Assembly: GCA_038125665.1 (NCBI GenBank)
Contig: JAYPEI010000001.1
Coordinates: 186,001 to 250,000, forward strand
Length of the DNA: 64,000 nucleotides
Direction: 5' to 3'
Source of the DNA: CAILUG01 sp038125665
Lineage (GTDB): Bacteria > Pseudomonadota > Gammaproteobacteria > Pseudomonadales > Pseudohongiellaceae
The first letter of the stretch is position 1; every line of letters begins with the position of its first letter. Below the pieces are notes generated by a model. It made no database searches. It saw only the letters and a program-made list of their open reading frames with translations, and was not told the origin of the DNA. Of this stretch, positions 42,934 through 51,098 are shown piece after piece. The position numbers were made by a program, and so were the translations under genes.

Positions 42934-43689
42934 CTACCAATCCCAATCAAGGTCTTCTTCGACATGATAAATAAACTTACCATCGTTAATCAGATATTCT
43001 CGACGCTGGAGAAAGGCATTACGAACGAACTCGTACTCATTACCTGTGACCATGGAATCTGCAGCAAAGTAAGCTGTTCGAGTATCTATGGTATCCAAAG
43101 CAAACAACTCGGTACTCACTGTAACATCATTGAGGAGAAGCAGTGGATTCAACGCATAGTCGAGGATTTTGCCGAAAGCTGAACGTACCGTTGCGGCACC
43201 TAAGACAGGAATAATAAAATATCCCCCGTCATCCAAACCCCATACGGCCAAAGTTTGGCCCAAGTCTTCATTATGTTCAGGAAATCCAAGGCTAGCTGCT
43301 GGGTCAAAAAATCCAATGACTCCTATAGAGGTATTAATAACTAGACGGCAGGAATCTGAGCTCGCCTGGTGAAATTTTCCTTGCAGGACATCGTTAACAA
43401 CAACATTCGCATTTTCCAAATTATCAAAGAAATTACTGACACTTTGTCGAACTGGAACTGAGAGCAAACTTAAATAAACTTTAGCAATTGGACGTACTAT
43501 GATTCCGTCTAAGGTTTTATTAAAGTGATAGACAACTTTGTTATACGGTCGCCAAGGGTCTCTATTCAATTCAACCGTGGCTGACATTGCCTCACTTACG
43601 GTGAAGTAGAAAGCTAATGAGGTCAGAAAAATGCTGATCAGTACTTTAAAAACTATTGACGAGAGTAGCCTCAACTGCCACTGATACAT
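42934..43689 (-). CDS. mlaA: MlaA/VacJ-family outer-membrane lipid asymmetry protein
   Basis: A protein of about 251 residues in the MlaA family, which removes phospholipids from the outer leaflet with OmpC/F and passes them to MlaC. Core landmarks are DPWRPYNKVVYHFNKTLD, RQSVSNFFDNLENANVVVNDVLQGK, NTSIGVIGFFDPAASLGF and EDLGQTLAVWG...YFIIPVLG. The ATG at 43689 has GGAG 6 nt upstream. The N-terminus is a hydrophobic signal ending near SEAMSA, with no lipobox cysteine; the usual MlaA is a lipoprotein. Role by family; membrane anchoring may differ here. Confidence 0.9.
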   Translation of the reverse strand: MYQWQLRLLSSIVFKVLISIFLTSLAFYFTVSEAMSATVELNRDPWRPYNKVVYHFNKTLDGIIVRPIAKVYLSLLSVPVRQSVSNFFDNLENANVVVNDVLQGKFHQASSDSCRLVINTSIGVIGFFDPAASLGFPEHNEDLGQTLAVWGLDDGGYFIIPVLGAATVRSAFGKILDYALNPLLLLNDVTVSTELFALDTIDTRTAYFAADSMVTGNEYEFVRNAFLQRREYLINDGKFIYHVEEDLDWDW

Positions 43690-43715
43690 CTGAATCTCCA
43701 ATTGTATAAATTGGA

Positions 43716-46700
43716 TTACTTTACCAGATCAGCCCAAAACTTATCCAGCCGTTTAACTGAAACGGGTACTCTAGTGCCTAAGTTTTGAGCAAAAAGGGAT
43801 ACCCTTAACTCCTCGAGTAACCATCGGTATTGATCAAGATGAGCATCTACTTGTTCCATCTTCTTAAGCTGAACGTATCGCTCATGATAGCGCTCTGACA
43901 GTCTCTCTAACTCACGCATATTTTCCTCGTCACGTTTCTTACTTAGCCCACATTTATCCATCCGTAAAGCAATGGCCTGCAAATAACGTGGATATTGTTG
44001 CAGAGCGTCCCAAGGGGTTTGCAACAGGAAGTCGGACGAGATGAGTCCTTCAAGCTGGCGTTCCACGTCTTGTCTGAAGCGCATATCTTGAAGACTTTTG
44101 AAGCCTCTTTCTAGTCTTGCAGTAAGTTCCCTCTTCTTCTCTAAAGCCTGAAAAACAAGTGTTTCCAGCTTATCAGCAGTCGCTATCACCTCGGCTCTTT
44201 TTTGTAATTTTGCTATAAACTCCTCTTGCGTACGAGGAAGAGAAGCCTCCAATTCGTAAGTAATGATGTAAGCGCGTAAGCAAAGTGAGTCTAATAACTC
44301 ACTACGTTGACCAATTTGGGAAATCGCACTGATTTGGCGAGGGTTTTGTAATAGATGTTTTTCGAGATAACGACGTTGATCCTTCGACTTTAGCATAAAG
44401 AGTCTTGCCATTCCCCACACTGAGCTAAGCTGCGCTTTATAGGGTGAGTCCATTAACGAAAGAGCAACGCTGTCCCCTCGATCTACCAGAGCAGGATAAG
44501 CCTTTATTTCTAGGCCATCAAAACGTAGATTGACTTCTTCAACTAATTCACCAAAGTCCCAATCCTTAATACCCTCTCGCTCAAGAGTTTCCTGCCCTAA
44601 TCGAGTAATACTCGCCTGAACTTTTTCACTCAAATGTTCTTTAAGGACTTGCAGGTCTCGACCTTGTGCTAAGGGCTTACCGTCTTCATCAATGACAATG
44701 ATATTCATATTTAGGTGGGTTGGCAGAATGACTTCATCCCACACATCGACAGGCAACTGAACTAAGGTTAGCCTTAACAATTGACGCGCTAGAGATTGAC
44801 GCAGACTGCCATCTTCTCTTTTAAGCTCAGGCACAACCTTTGACACTATATCAGGAACAGGGACAAAATTTTTTCGCAAGTGTTTTGGGAGCGCTTTAAT
44901 TAAAGCAGTACATTTTTCTGTTAGTAGGCCAGGAACGAGCCAATCGAGCTCTTCCAAACGCAATTGCTTTAATGCTGTAACTGGCACTTTTAGGGAGACT
45001 CCATCGTCTTGCTTACTTGGATCAAAGACATAGTCAAGCTGCAACTCGAGAGCAGAAACAGCAATTTGCTTTGGAAATTGATACGGATCTATGTCAGCTA
45101 GTCTATGGGTTACTAGATCCTCTTCTGTTAGATAGAGTTTTTTCTGCTCCCGAGGAGAAAGTTTACGATACCATCGCTCTAATGAAGGTACATCTATTAC
45201 ATGCATTGGTAATCTTGCTTCATAGTATGCCGCAATAACAGAGTCATCAACTAGGAGATCACGTCTACGTGTTCGTTCTTCTAAAGCATCGTATTCTTTA
45301 ATTAATCGCCGATTAGCTGCCACAAAGGGTGCTTTCGAATCCACTCGATGAGGTACCAAGCCCTCTTGTACAAAGATAGCTCTAGCAGCTTGCGGATCCA
45401 GTTTACCAAAATTGACAGGGCGACTCTCAACGAGTACTAAACCAAATAATGTGATACGTTCTTGTCCGATTACCCTACCTTGACGACGATGCCATGTGGG
45501 TGCGTAATAGGCATGTTTTAATAATTTGACTGCTTGCGTCTCTATCCATTCAATCTCAATTTTCGCATTCATCCGGGCATAAAGTTGGGAGGTTTCCATC
45601 AATTCTCCAACCAAAATCCAAGGCATTACTTTACGATGCAAAGTGGAACCGGGAAAAATATGCAATTCTCGATTACGAGTACCTAAATAAGATCCATCTT
45701 GAGTTCGTTGTGCAATTTGAGAGAGAAACCCACTCAATAAGGCTTTGTGTAGGTTAGCGTAGTCTGCCGGTTGTTTGTTGCGTTCAAATCCTAAACTCTG
45801 CATATGTATGAGGAGTTGACGATGTATCTCACGCCACTCCCGCATTCTCATCCAAGACAGATAATGTTTTTGACAGTATCTTCTTAGCTGACTAGAACTC
45901 AACTCTTTACGGTGAACCTCAAAAGTTTGCCAGAGATTTAACCAAGTACAGAAATCCGAATCAGGATGAAATAACTTACGGTGTATCTCATCTGCAGATT
46001 GCTGCTTATCGATAGGTCGTTCTCTGGGATCTTGGCAAGTCAGTGCAGAGACTATAATTAGCGCTTCGTCTAAACATCCTTGTTTGATGGCCTCAATCAG
46101 AACCCTACCAAGCCTGGGATCCAGGGGTAGGCTAGCTAATAATTTACCAGTCTCAGTTAGATGACCATCAAAATCAACTGCATTAAGCTCATCCAATAAT
46201 CGAAATCCATCTCGGACTGCACGAGGATCAGGCTGATCTAGAAAAGGAAATTTTTCGACTTTTCCCAAACGTAAAGAAAGCATCTGTAAAATCACGGCGG
46301 CAAGATTCGTACGCATGATTTCAGTATCAGTAAATTCAGGGCGATTCAGAAAATCTTCTTCACTATAAAGACGAATACAGACACCTGGGCTCAAACGACC
46401 ACAACGACCTGATCGCTGGTTGGCACTTGCTTGTGAGATAGGCTCTATTGGTAAGCGTTGAATTTTACTACGAACAGAATAACGAGAAATGCGAGCTAAA
46501 CCACTGTCTATAACGTACCCGATACCAGGAACAGTCAAAGAAGTTTCTGCTACATTTGTAGAGAGAACGATACGACGGCTAGTATATCCAGCAAAAATTC
46601 TCTGCTGCTCACTTGCACTTAAGCGAGCATAAAGAGGAAGAATTTCCACACCTCGAAGTTCTGCTTTTCGCAAAACTTCTGCAACCTCCCTGATCTCTCG

Positions 46701-47432
46701 CTCACCACTGAGAAATACCAACACATCAAGATGCTGGGGTTTTTTATGCTTTTCAAGTTGTAAAATTTCTTGGTATGCCAACAGAACTTGTTCACCAAGT
46801 TCAATGTTCTGGGCCTGAATTTTAGTTATTTCTGCATAATCCAGAGCAGGTCGATATAAAATCTTCACTGGATAGGTTCTGCCAGAAATCTGTAAGATGG
46901 GTGCATGGTCAAAGTGCGCGGAGAATTTCTCTACATCGATAGTCGCAGAAGTAATAATGAGTTTCAGGTCTGGTCTCTTCGGTAATACTCTGTTGATATA
47001 ACCAAGCAAGACATCTATGTTTTGAGTACGCTCATGTGCCTCATCTATAATAATAGTGTCGTAGCGCTTGAACAAAGGATCACCGCGAGTTTCTGACAAA
47101 AGGATTCCATCTGTCATGACTTTTACTCGAGTGTCTGGGGTAGTGGTATCAGAAAAGCGAACTTGAAAAGAGACTGCACTCGGGTTTTTTAATTCCTCAG
47201 CTAAACGCCTAGCTACAGCTTGAGCTGCAATGCGCCTAGGCTGGGTATGTCCAATTAGCCCACCAGTACCACGCCCTAGCTCTAGACATATTTTAGGTAA
47301 TTGTGTGGTTTTTCCGGAACCAGTCTCTCCAGCTACCACGAGCACCTGATGGATCTGCAATAACGTTTTAATCTGCTCAACATGTTGACTTACAGGCAAG
47401 TCTTCAGGGTAATTGAGAGAAAGATCAGGCAT
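43716..47432 (-). CDS. hrpA: ATP-dependent RNA helicase HrpA
   Basis: A 1238-residue DEAH-box helicase. Walker A is GETGSGKT (residues 35-42), followed by the DEAH box IIIDEAHERT, SAT (ITSATID) and QRSGRCGR (motif VI). The helicase-associated OB-fold (DUF3418-type) and the long C-terminal region unique to HrpA (through ELEASLPRTQEEF) complete it. E. coli HrpA, about 1300 residues, resolves stalled ribosomes. It overlaps the upstream zinc-ribbon/Smr-like gene by 8 nt, so the pair is co-translated. Confidence 0.97.
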   Translation of the reverse strand: MPDLSLNYPEDLPVSQHVEQIKTLLQIHQVLVVAGETGSGKTTQLPKICLELGRGTGGLIGHTQPRRIAAQAVARRLAEELKNPSAVSFQVRFSDTTTPDTRVKVMTDGILLSETRGDPLFKRYDTIIIDEAHERTQNIDVLLGYINRVLPKRPDLKLIITSATIDVEKFSAHFDHAPILQISGRTYPVKILYRPALDYAEITKIQAQNIELGEQVLLAYQEILQLEKHKKPQHLDVLVFLSGEREIREVAEVLRKAELRGVEILPLYARLSASEQQRIFAGYTSRRIVLSTNVAETSLTVPGIGYVIDSGLARISRYSVRSKIQRLPIEPISQASANQRSGRCGRLSPGVCIRLYSEEDFLNRPEFTDTEIMRTNLAAVILQMLSLRLGKVEKFPFLDQPDPRAVRDGFRLLDELNAVDFDGHLTETGKLLASLPLDPRLGRVLIEAIKQGCLDEALIIVSALTCQDPRERPIDKQQSADEIHRKLFHPDSDFCTWLNLWQTFEVHRKELSSSQLRRYCQKHYLSWMRMREWREIHRQLLIHMQSLGFERNKQPADYANLHKALLSGFLSQIAQRTQDGSYLGTRNRELHIFPGSTLHRKVMPWILVGELMETSQLYARMNAKIEIEWIETQAVKLLKHAYYAPTWHRRQGRVIGQERITLFGLVLVESRPVNFGKLDPQAARAIFVQEGLVPHRVDSKAPFVAANRRLIKEYDALEERTRRRDLLVDDSVIAAYYEARLPMHVIDVPSLERWYRKLSPREQKKLYLTEEDLVTHRLADIDPYQFPKQIAVSALELQLDYVFDPSKQDDGVSLKVPVTALKQLRLEELDWLVPGLLTEKCTALIKALPKHLRKNFVPVPDIVSKVVPELKREDGSLRQSLARQLLRLTLVQLPVDVWDEVILPTHLNMNIIVIDEDGKPLAQGRDLQVLKEHLSEKVQASITRLGQETLEREGIKDWDFGELVEEVNLRFDGLEIKAYPALVDRGDSVALSLMDSPYKAQLSSVWGMARLFMLKSKDQRRYLEKHLLQNPRQISAISQIGQRSELLDSLCLRAYIITYELEASLPRTQEEFIAKLQKRAEVIATADKLETLVFQALEKKRELTARLERGFKSLQDMRFRQDVERQLEGLISSDFLLQTPWDALQQYPRYLQAIALRMDKCGLSKKRDEENMRELERLSERYHERYVQLKKMEQVDAHLDQYRWLLEELRVSLFAQNLGTRVPVSVKRLDKFWADLVK

Positions 47433-47811
47433 GGCGTAAATGAACGATTACAGCCCCATGATTAGGGATTTCTTCCATGAATTTTTGAAAGTAACCTAAT
47501 TCCTGATAGTATTGCAATTGCACAAGTACTTCTTCACGGATTCTTCCACCACCAACTATCAAGCGCACTTTAGCAACTGTACTTTGCCAACCAAGCAATA
47601 AAGCTTTTTCAAGTTTGTCCATGGATTGTGTAACAGTTTCATGATGGTGAGCTATATCAATGATAAGAGTTGAACCATCTGTTTGCTTAACAAGATCATC
47701 ATCACACTTCAGGCAGTTCAGTGAAACCGGTAGGTCTCGCAAGGAGCTAATAAGTCTTCGCAGATCCTGTTCTGTCGGCATGCCACACATTAGACATTCT
47801 GACTGTATCAT
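47425..47811 (-). CDS. Zinc-ribbon and Smr-like domain protein (uncertain)
   Basis: A protein of about 128 residues. Two CxxC pairs near the N-terminus (SECLMCGMP and LNCLKCDDD) look like a zinc ribbon. The rest resembles a small Smr/MutS2 C-terminal domain: IIDIAHHHETVTQSMDKLEKAL in place of LDLHGLT..EA, and VRLIVGGGRIREEVLVQLQ in place of IIHGKG...L. Since both the LDxH and HGxG motifs are altered, nuclease activity is doubtful. The ATG at 47811 has AAAGG 7 nt upstream; a GTG at 47853 gives a longer frame. It precedes and overlaps hrpA, so an RNA- or ribosome-related role is possible. Confidence 0.55.
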   Translation of the reverse strand: MIQSECLMCGMPTEQDLRRLISSLRDLPVSLNCLKCDDDLVKQTDGSTLIIDIAHHHETVTQSMDKLEKALLLGWQSTVAKVRLIVGGGRIREEVLVQLQYYQELGYFQKFMEEIPNHGAVIVHLRHA

Positions 47812-47883
47812 AACAAGACCTTTACTACTTAAATTAATCGGCATCATTATCACCTAGTCCTAAATGCTCATTTATATTGAACC

Positions 47884-48240
47884 CTACAGAGAATGACGTC
47901 GATGTCGTCTTAATCTCCTAATTCTAACCACTATTGAAGCAATTAATACCCCGGATAATGACAGAAAACCACCGAGAAACAGAGGGAATAGACCTCGTAA
48001 ACCCGCCTGTTTACCTTCGGTAATAGAATCCATCAGGAAGACTATTAAAGCTGGAGCTAAATATCCCTGATCAGGGAGAACTTTCATTGGAATAAAGACG
48101 AGACACAAAAACCATAAACTCAGCAGCCAGCGCAACTCAAGCCAATTAATTTGCTTCAGTCCACGCCAGACTAGAATAAATAATCCTGCAGAGGCGAGCA
48201 AATAAATTATCCAGGCAATAAAGTAATCTTGCGTTTCCAT
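47884..48240 (-). CDS. Small conserved membrane protein, function unknown
   Basis: A 118-residue protein with about four hydrophobic segments: an N-terminal pair around IAWIIYLLASAGLFILVW and LRWLLSLWFLCLVFIPM, then LAPALIVFLMDSITEGKQAG and LFPLFLGGFLSLSGVLIASIVV. It ends in a very basic tail, RIRRLRRHRRHSL, predicted cytosolic. I do not recognise a named family. It is upstream of the zinc-ribbon/hrpA pair on the same strand with a 72-nt gap. Confidence 0.75.
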   Translation of the reverse strand: METQDYFIAWIIYLLASAGLFILVWRGLKQINWLELRWLLSLWFLCLVFIPMKVLPDQGYLAPALIVFLMDSITEGKQAGLRGLFPLFLGGFLSLSGVLIASIVVRIRRLRRHRRHSL

Positions 48241-48422
48241 TTCTTAAAGCCATTTTTTTCGTTACAAATTTTTGACAATTTCTCTAATATAAAAACTCAC
48301 AAAGAAAATTGCAGCAACTTAAGGTAGAGTTCATAATCTAGAAAAAAGAAACCCATTAACAGTAATCGTTTAGTCAGATAATATCTCACTTTAAAAAGTG
48401 AACAGAAAAACAAAGTAGTATT

Positions 48423-48860
48423 TTACTTTACCCAGCGAATGATGTGCTCCTCCACTTCATCTGGGTGAATATGCTGTTCGTTAACAACACGACCATCAAC
48501 AGCATGCCCCCCTCTTACCATGGCTTCTCTGGAGCCAGTTAATAAAGGATGCCATTTAGGCAACTTTTTCTTGTTTGCTAACCTTCTGTATGCACAAGAT
48601 TGTGGCAATGCACTGACTGAAGCTATATTTTCTGGACTGAGTTTTATACAGTCCGACACCACCTGCTGACGTCTACTATAAACTGAACAACCACATTGAA
48701 TGGTAGAAAATTGAGCACAAATAATATTAGTAAATGATATTGAGCCATCATCTTCATCCTCGAATTTAAGTAGGCAACATTTACCACAACCGTCACATAG
48801 CGACTCCCATTCCTTCTTTGTCATCTGCTCAAGAGTTTTTTCTTCCCAGAATCGCATCAT
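48423..48860 (-). CDS. ycgN: YcgN-family cysteine cluster protein (UPF0260)
   Basis: A 145-residue protein with the Fe-S-like cysteine pattern of the YkgJ/YcgN family: ESLCDGCGKCCLLKFEDED near the N-terminus, then CGCSVYSRRQQVVSDCIKL and LPQSCAYRRLA. The C-terminal WHPLLTGSREAMVRGGHAVDGRVV is specific to YcgN. The function is unknown. It overlaps ycgL by 4 nt and belongs to the rnd-ycgL-ycgN operon seen in Pseudomonas. Confidence 0.93.
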   Translation of the reverse strand: MMRFWEEKTLEQMTKKEWESLCDGCGKCCLLKFEDEDDGSISFTNIICAQFSTIQCGCSVYSRRQQVVSDCIKLSPENIASVSALPQSCAYRRLANKKKLPKWHPLLTGSREAMVRGGHAVDGRVVNEQHIHPDEVEEHIIRWVK

Positions 48861-49138
48861 TCACCTTCACTAAATTGAGAAGGAATAAGCTGCATAGGCA
48901 ACTGCAAATAGAAACCACGTTCAGCAATAGCCTTGATGACATCTGCTGTCCTAGCCCGAGCAAGCTTTCGTTCTGAGCTCAATTTTAAAGACATCACCTC
49001 TTCAAGCTGTCCCGCTCGTTTAAGTAACGGCTCCGGTAAATTTTCAACTGAGGTACCAAAGGGGACATATATATACATCTCTGCCTCACGAGCACAGCGA
49101 TAAATGGTACAAAAGATGCGTTGATCAGATGCTTGCAT
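48857..49138 (-). CDS. ycgL: YcgL domain protein
   Basis: A 93-residue YcgL protein: CTIYRCAREAEMYIYVP near the start, then LPEPLLKRAGQLEEVMSLKLSSERKLARA and VIKAIAERGFYLQLP. The family has a small alpha/beta fold and no established activity, though relatives affect RNase D-linked RNA handling. It overlaps rnd by 14 nt and ycgN by 4 nt, so the three are translated together. Confidence 0.93.
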   Translation of the reverse strand: MQASDQRIFCTIYRCAREAEMYIYVPFGTSVENLPEPLLKRAGQLEEVMSLKLSSERKLARARTADVIKAIAERGFYLQLPMQLIPSQFSEGE

Positions 49139-50288
49139 CTAAATCCTCTATGGCTTTTTTCAATTCGGGAAATAATATTTGAAGACGCCAATGACCAAGT
49201 TTTTCATATAGCCAGCCATCGGGTTCAAGTGCTGAATCAATCTCGCCAGCTTGTGCAGCTCCAAGTAAATATCTTATCAATTTACCTCTTAAAAGAAAAT
49301 CTGCGGCCAAACCTAATTCACTGGCCCTTTGCTCTATGATGACTCTGATTTTCTTCACTTTTTTACGTTGCTCATTAGTGAGAGGAGCCGGGACGGGTTC
49401 TAGTAATTCTACGTCTTCTCTTTGGCAAGCTTGATCAACCAATTGCAGTACATGTTCACCTTCGTATAGGACAAAGTTTTCTGAAACTTCAGAGAGATCC
49501 GCTAGCTGCTTTTTTGATGATGGTAGATTCTGTGCTATCTGCAACAAGCCATTGTCCTTAATTATCCACCCTCTTGGTTTATCTCGTTTACGTGCTCGTT
49601 GCTCACGCCATTCTACCAAAAGCTGTAATGCTTTTAGATTATGTGCCTGGAATGACCACCCCCCTTTTAGACTTAGGTATTGCCGAGAGAAATCCTTAGT
49701 AAATTCATCTTTATACATATTATTGAGCCTGTTACTCTCCTCTTCATTCCAGGCAAGTCGACCTCGAGCCAATAATTCCTCTTTTTGTTGTTGATAGATA
49801 TTCTGTAAGTACTCAACATCCAAGGCTGCATAAATTAACTGATCCTCTGTTAGAGGACGCTGCAGCCAATCTGATCTTGTTTCTGCTTTAGGAAGGTCTA
49901 TTCGACAATACTGTTTTACGAGGTGTTGGTAACTCACACTCAGTCCTGATCCAAGTAAGGATGCTGCAATTTGAGTGTCAAAGATAGGCTTTGGCTGCAC
50001 ACCTAGGTGATGTATAAAGGCTAGTATATCTTCTGAGCAGGAATGAAAGAGTTTTATAATTTCTGGATTAATCAAGACTTCAGCAAAACTGGACCAATCG
50101 TTAATTGATAAGGGGTCTATAAGGAAAGTTTTTATGCCATCGTTTATTTGAAACAAGGCAGCTTGAGGATAAAAAGTAGAGACACGCATAAACTCCGTAT
50201 CTAGGGCAAGAACCTTGGCTCGTTCCCATTGCTCGCACACTTTTTTTAGCTCCGCATTGGTTGTGAGATAAGAGTATGCAACTGTCAA
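49125..50288 (-). CDS. rnd: Ribonuclease D
   Basis: A 387-residue 3'-5' exoribonuclease that trims tRNA and other stable RNA precursors. The DEDD exonuclease residues are visible: LALDTEFMRVSTFYPQAALFQI (D and E), LFHSCSEDILAF, and YAALDVEYLQ. An HRDC domain follows (LLVEWREQRARKRDKPRGWIIKD). First gene of rnd-ycgL-ycgN on the minus strand. Confidence 0.97.
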   Translation of the reverse strand: MTVAYSYLTTNAELKKVCEQWERAKVLALDTEFMRVSTFYPQAALFQINDGIKTFLIDPLSINDWSSFAEVLINPEIIKLFHSCSEDILAFIHHLGVQPKPIFDTQIAASLLGSGLSVSYQHLVKQYCRIDLPKAETRSDWLQRPLTEDQLIYAALDVEYLQNIYQQQKEELLARGRLAWNEEESNRLNNMYKDEFTKDFSRQYLSLKGGWSFQAHNLKALQLLVEWREQRARKRDKPRGWIIKDNGLLQIAQNLPSSKKQLADLSEVSENFVLYEGEHVLQLVDQACQREDVELLEPVPAPLTNEQRKKVKKIRVIIEQRASELGLAADFLLRGKLIRYLLGAAQAGEIDSALEPDGWLYEKLGHWRLQILFPELKKAIEDLDASI

Positions 50289-50470
50289 GTTTGAAATCCT
50301 TAGAACTAGCTAAATTTAAAAAAATATACGCCAAAATAAAAACGAATTAGACGCTTATCATCATAAAGAATATTTTGAATTTCTAATTGCCAACTTAATG
50401 CTTCCTTACAGCTCAACTCAAGTAAGAGACTTATAACTAATTCTCAATTGGTATCATTATCGAGAAAACA

Positions 50471-51091
50471 CTAATTGACGTCATCTTTAAAAGTAATCAT
50501 TTGACGCCCAGTCAACGAGTGAACCAGTGTGTTGCTATCTACATATTCAAGTTCACCTCCAACAGGCACTCCATGGGCGATCCGACTCACCTTAATTCCC
50601 TTCAACTCCCGTAAGCGCTCTGCGATGTACCATGCCGTTGCCTCACCTTCTACAGTCGGATTTGTCGCCAAGATAACCTCACCAACTTCGAGTTTGGCTG
50701 CTCGAGCAATTAATTCGCTAATTGCCAACTGATCTGGGCCAATCCCATCTATAGGAGATAAATGTCCCATCAAGACAAAGTAAACTCCTCTGTATGAGGA
50801 TGTTTGCTCTATCGCCATAACATCTGCAGGAGTCTCCACCACACAGATACACTGTTGTTCTCTCTGAGGGTGAGCACATATATGACAAAGCTCAGTTTCA
50901 GAAAGAGCTCGACAGTAAGTACAGTGCCCAACTCCATCCATAGCTGCAATGATTGCGGAGGCTAATTGCCTCCCCCCTTCTCGATCACGCTCAAGAAAAT
51001 AGAGCATCATTCGCTGGGCACTTTTGGCACCTACACCTGGCAACTTACGAAAAGCGTCTATGAGTTGTTGAAGTAAAGGACTATGCTGCAT
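50471..51091 (-). CDS. recR: Recombination protein RecR
   Basis: A 206-residue ring-forming mediator of RecFOR gap repair. The helix-hairpin-helix is LPGVGAKSAQRMMLYFL, the zinc finger is CTYCRALSETELCHIC, and the Toprim domain includes CVVETPADVMAIEQT and LATNPTVEGEATA. The C-terminus SRIAHGVPVGGELEYVDSNTL is standard. It starts 7 nt after the dnaX stop. The ybaB/ebfC gene usually found between dnaX and recR is absent. Confidence 0.97.
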   Translation of the reverse strand: MQHSPLLQQLIDAFRKLPGVGAKSAQRMMLYFLERDREGGRQLASAIIAAMDGVGHCTYCRALSETELCHICAHPQREQQCICVVETPADVMAIEQTSSYRGVYFVLMGHLSPIDGIGPDQLAISELIARAAKLEVGEVILATNPTVEGEATAWYIAERLRELKGIKVSRIAHGVPVGGELEYVDSNTLVHSLTGRQMITFKDDVN

Positions 51092-51098
51092 ATGATTC

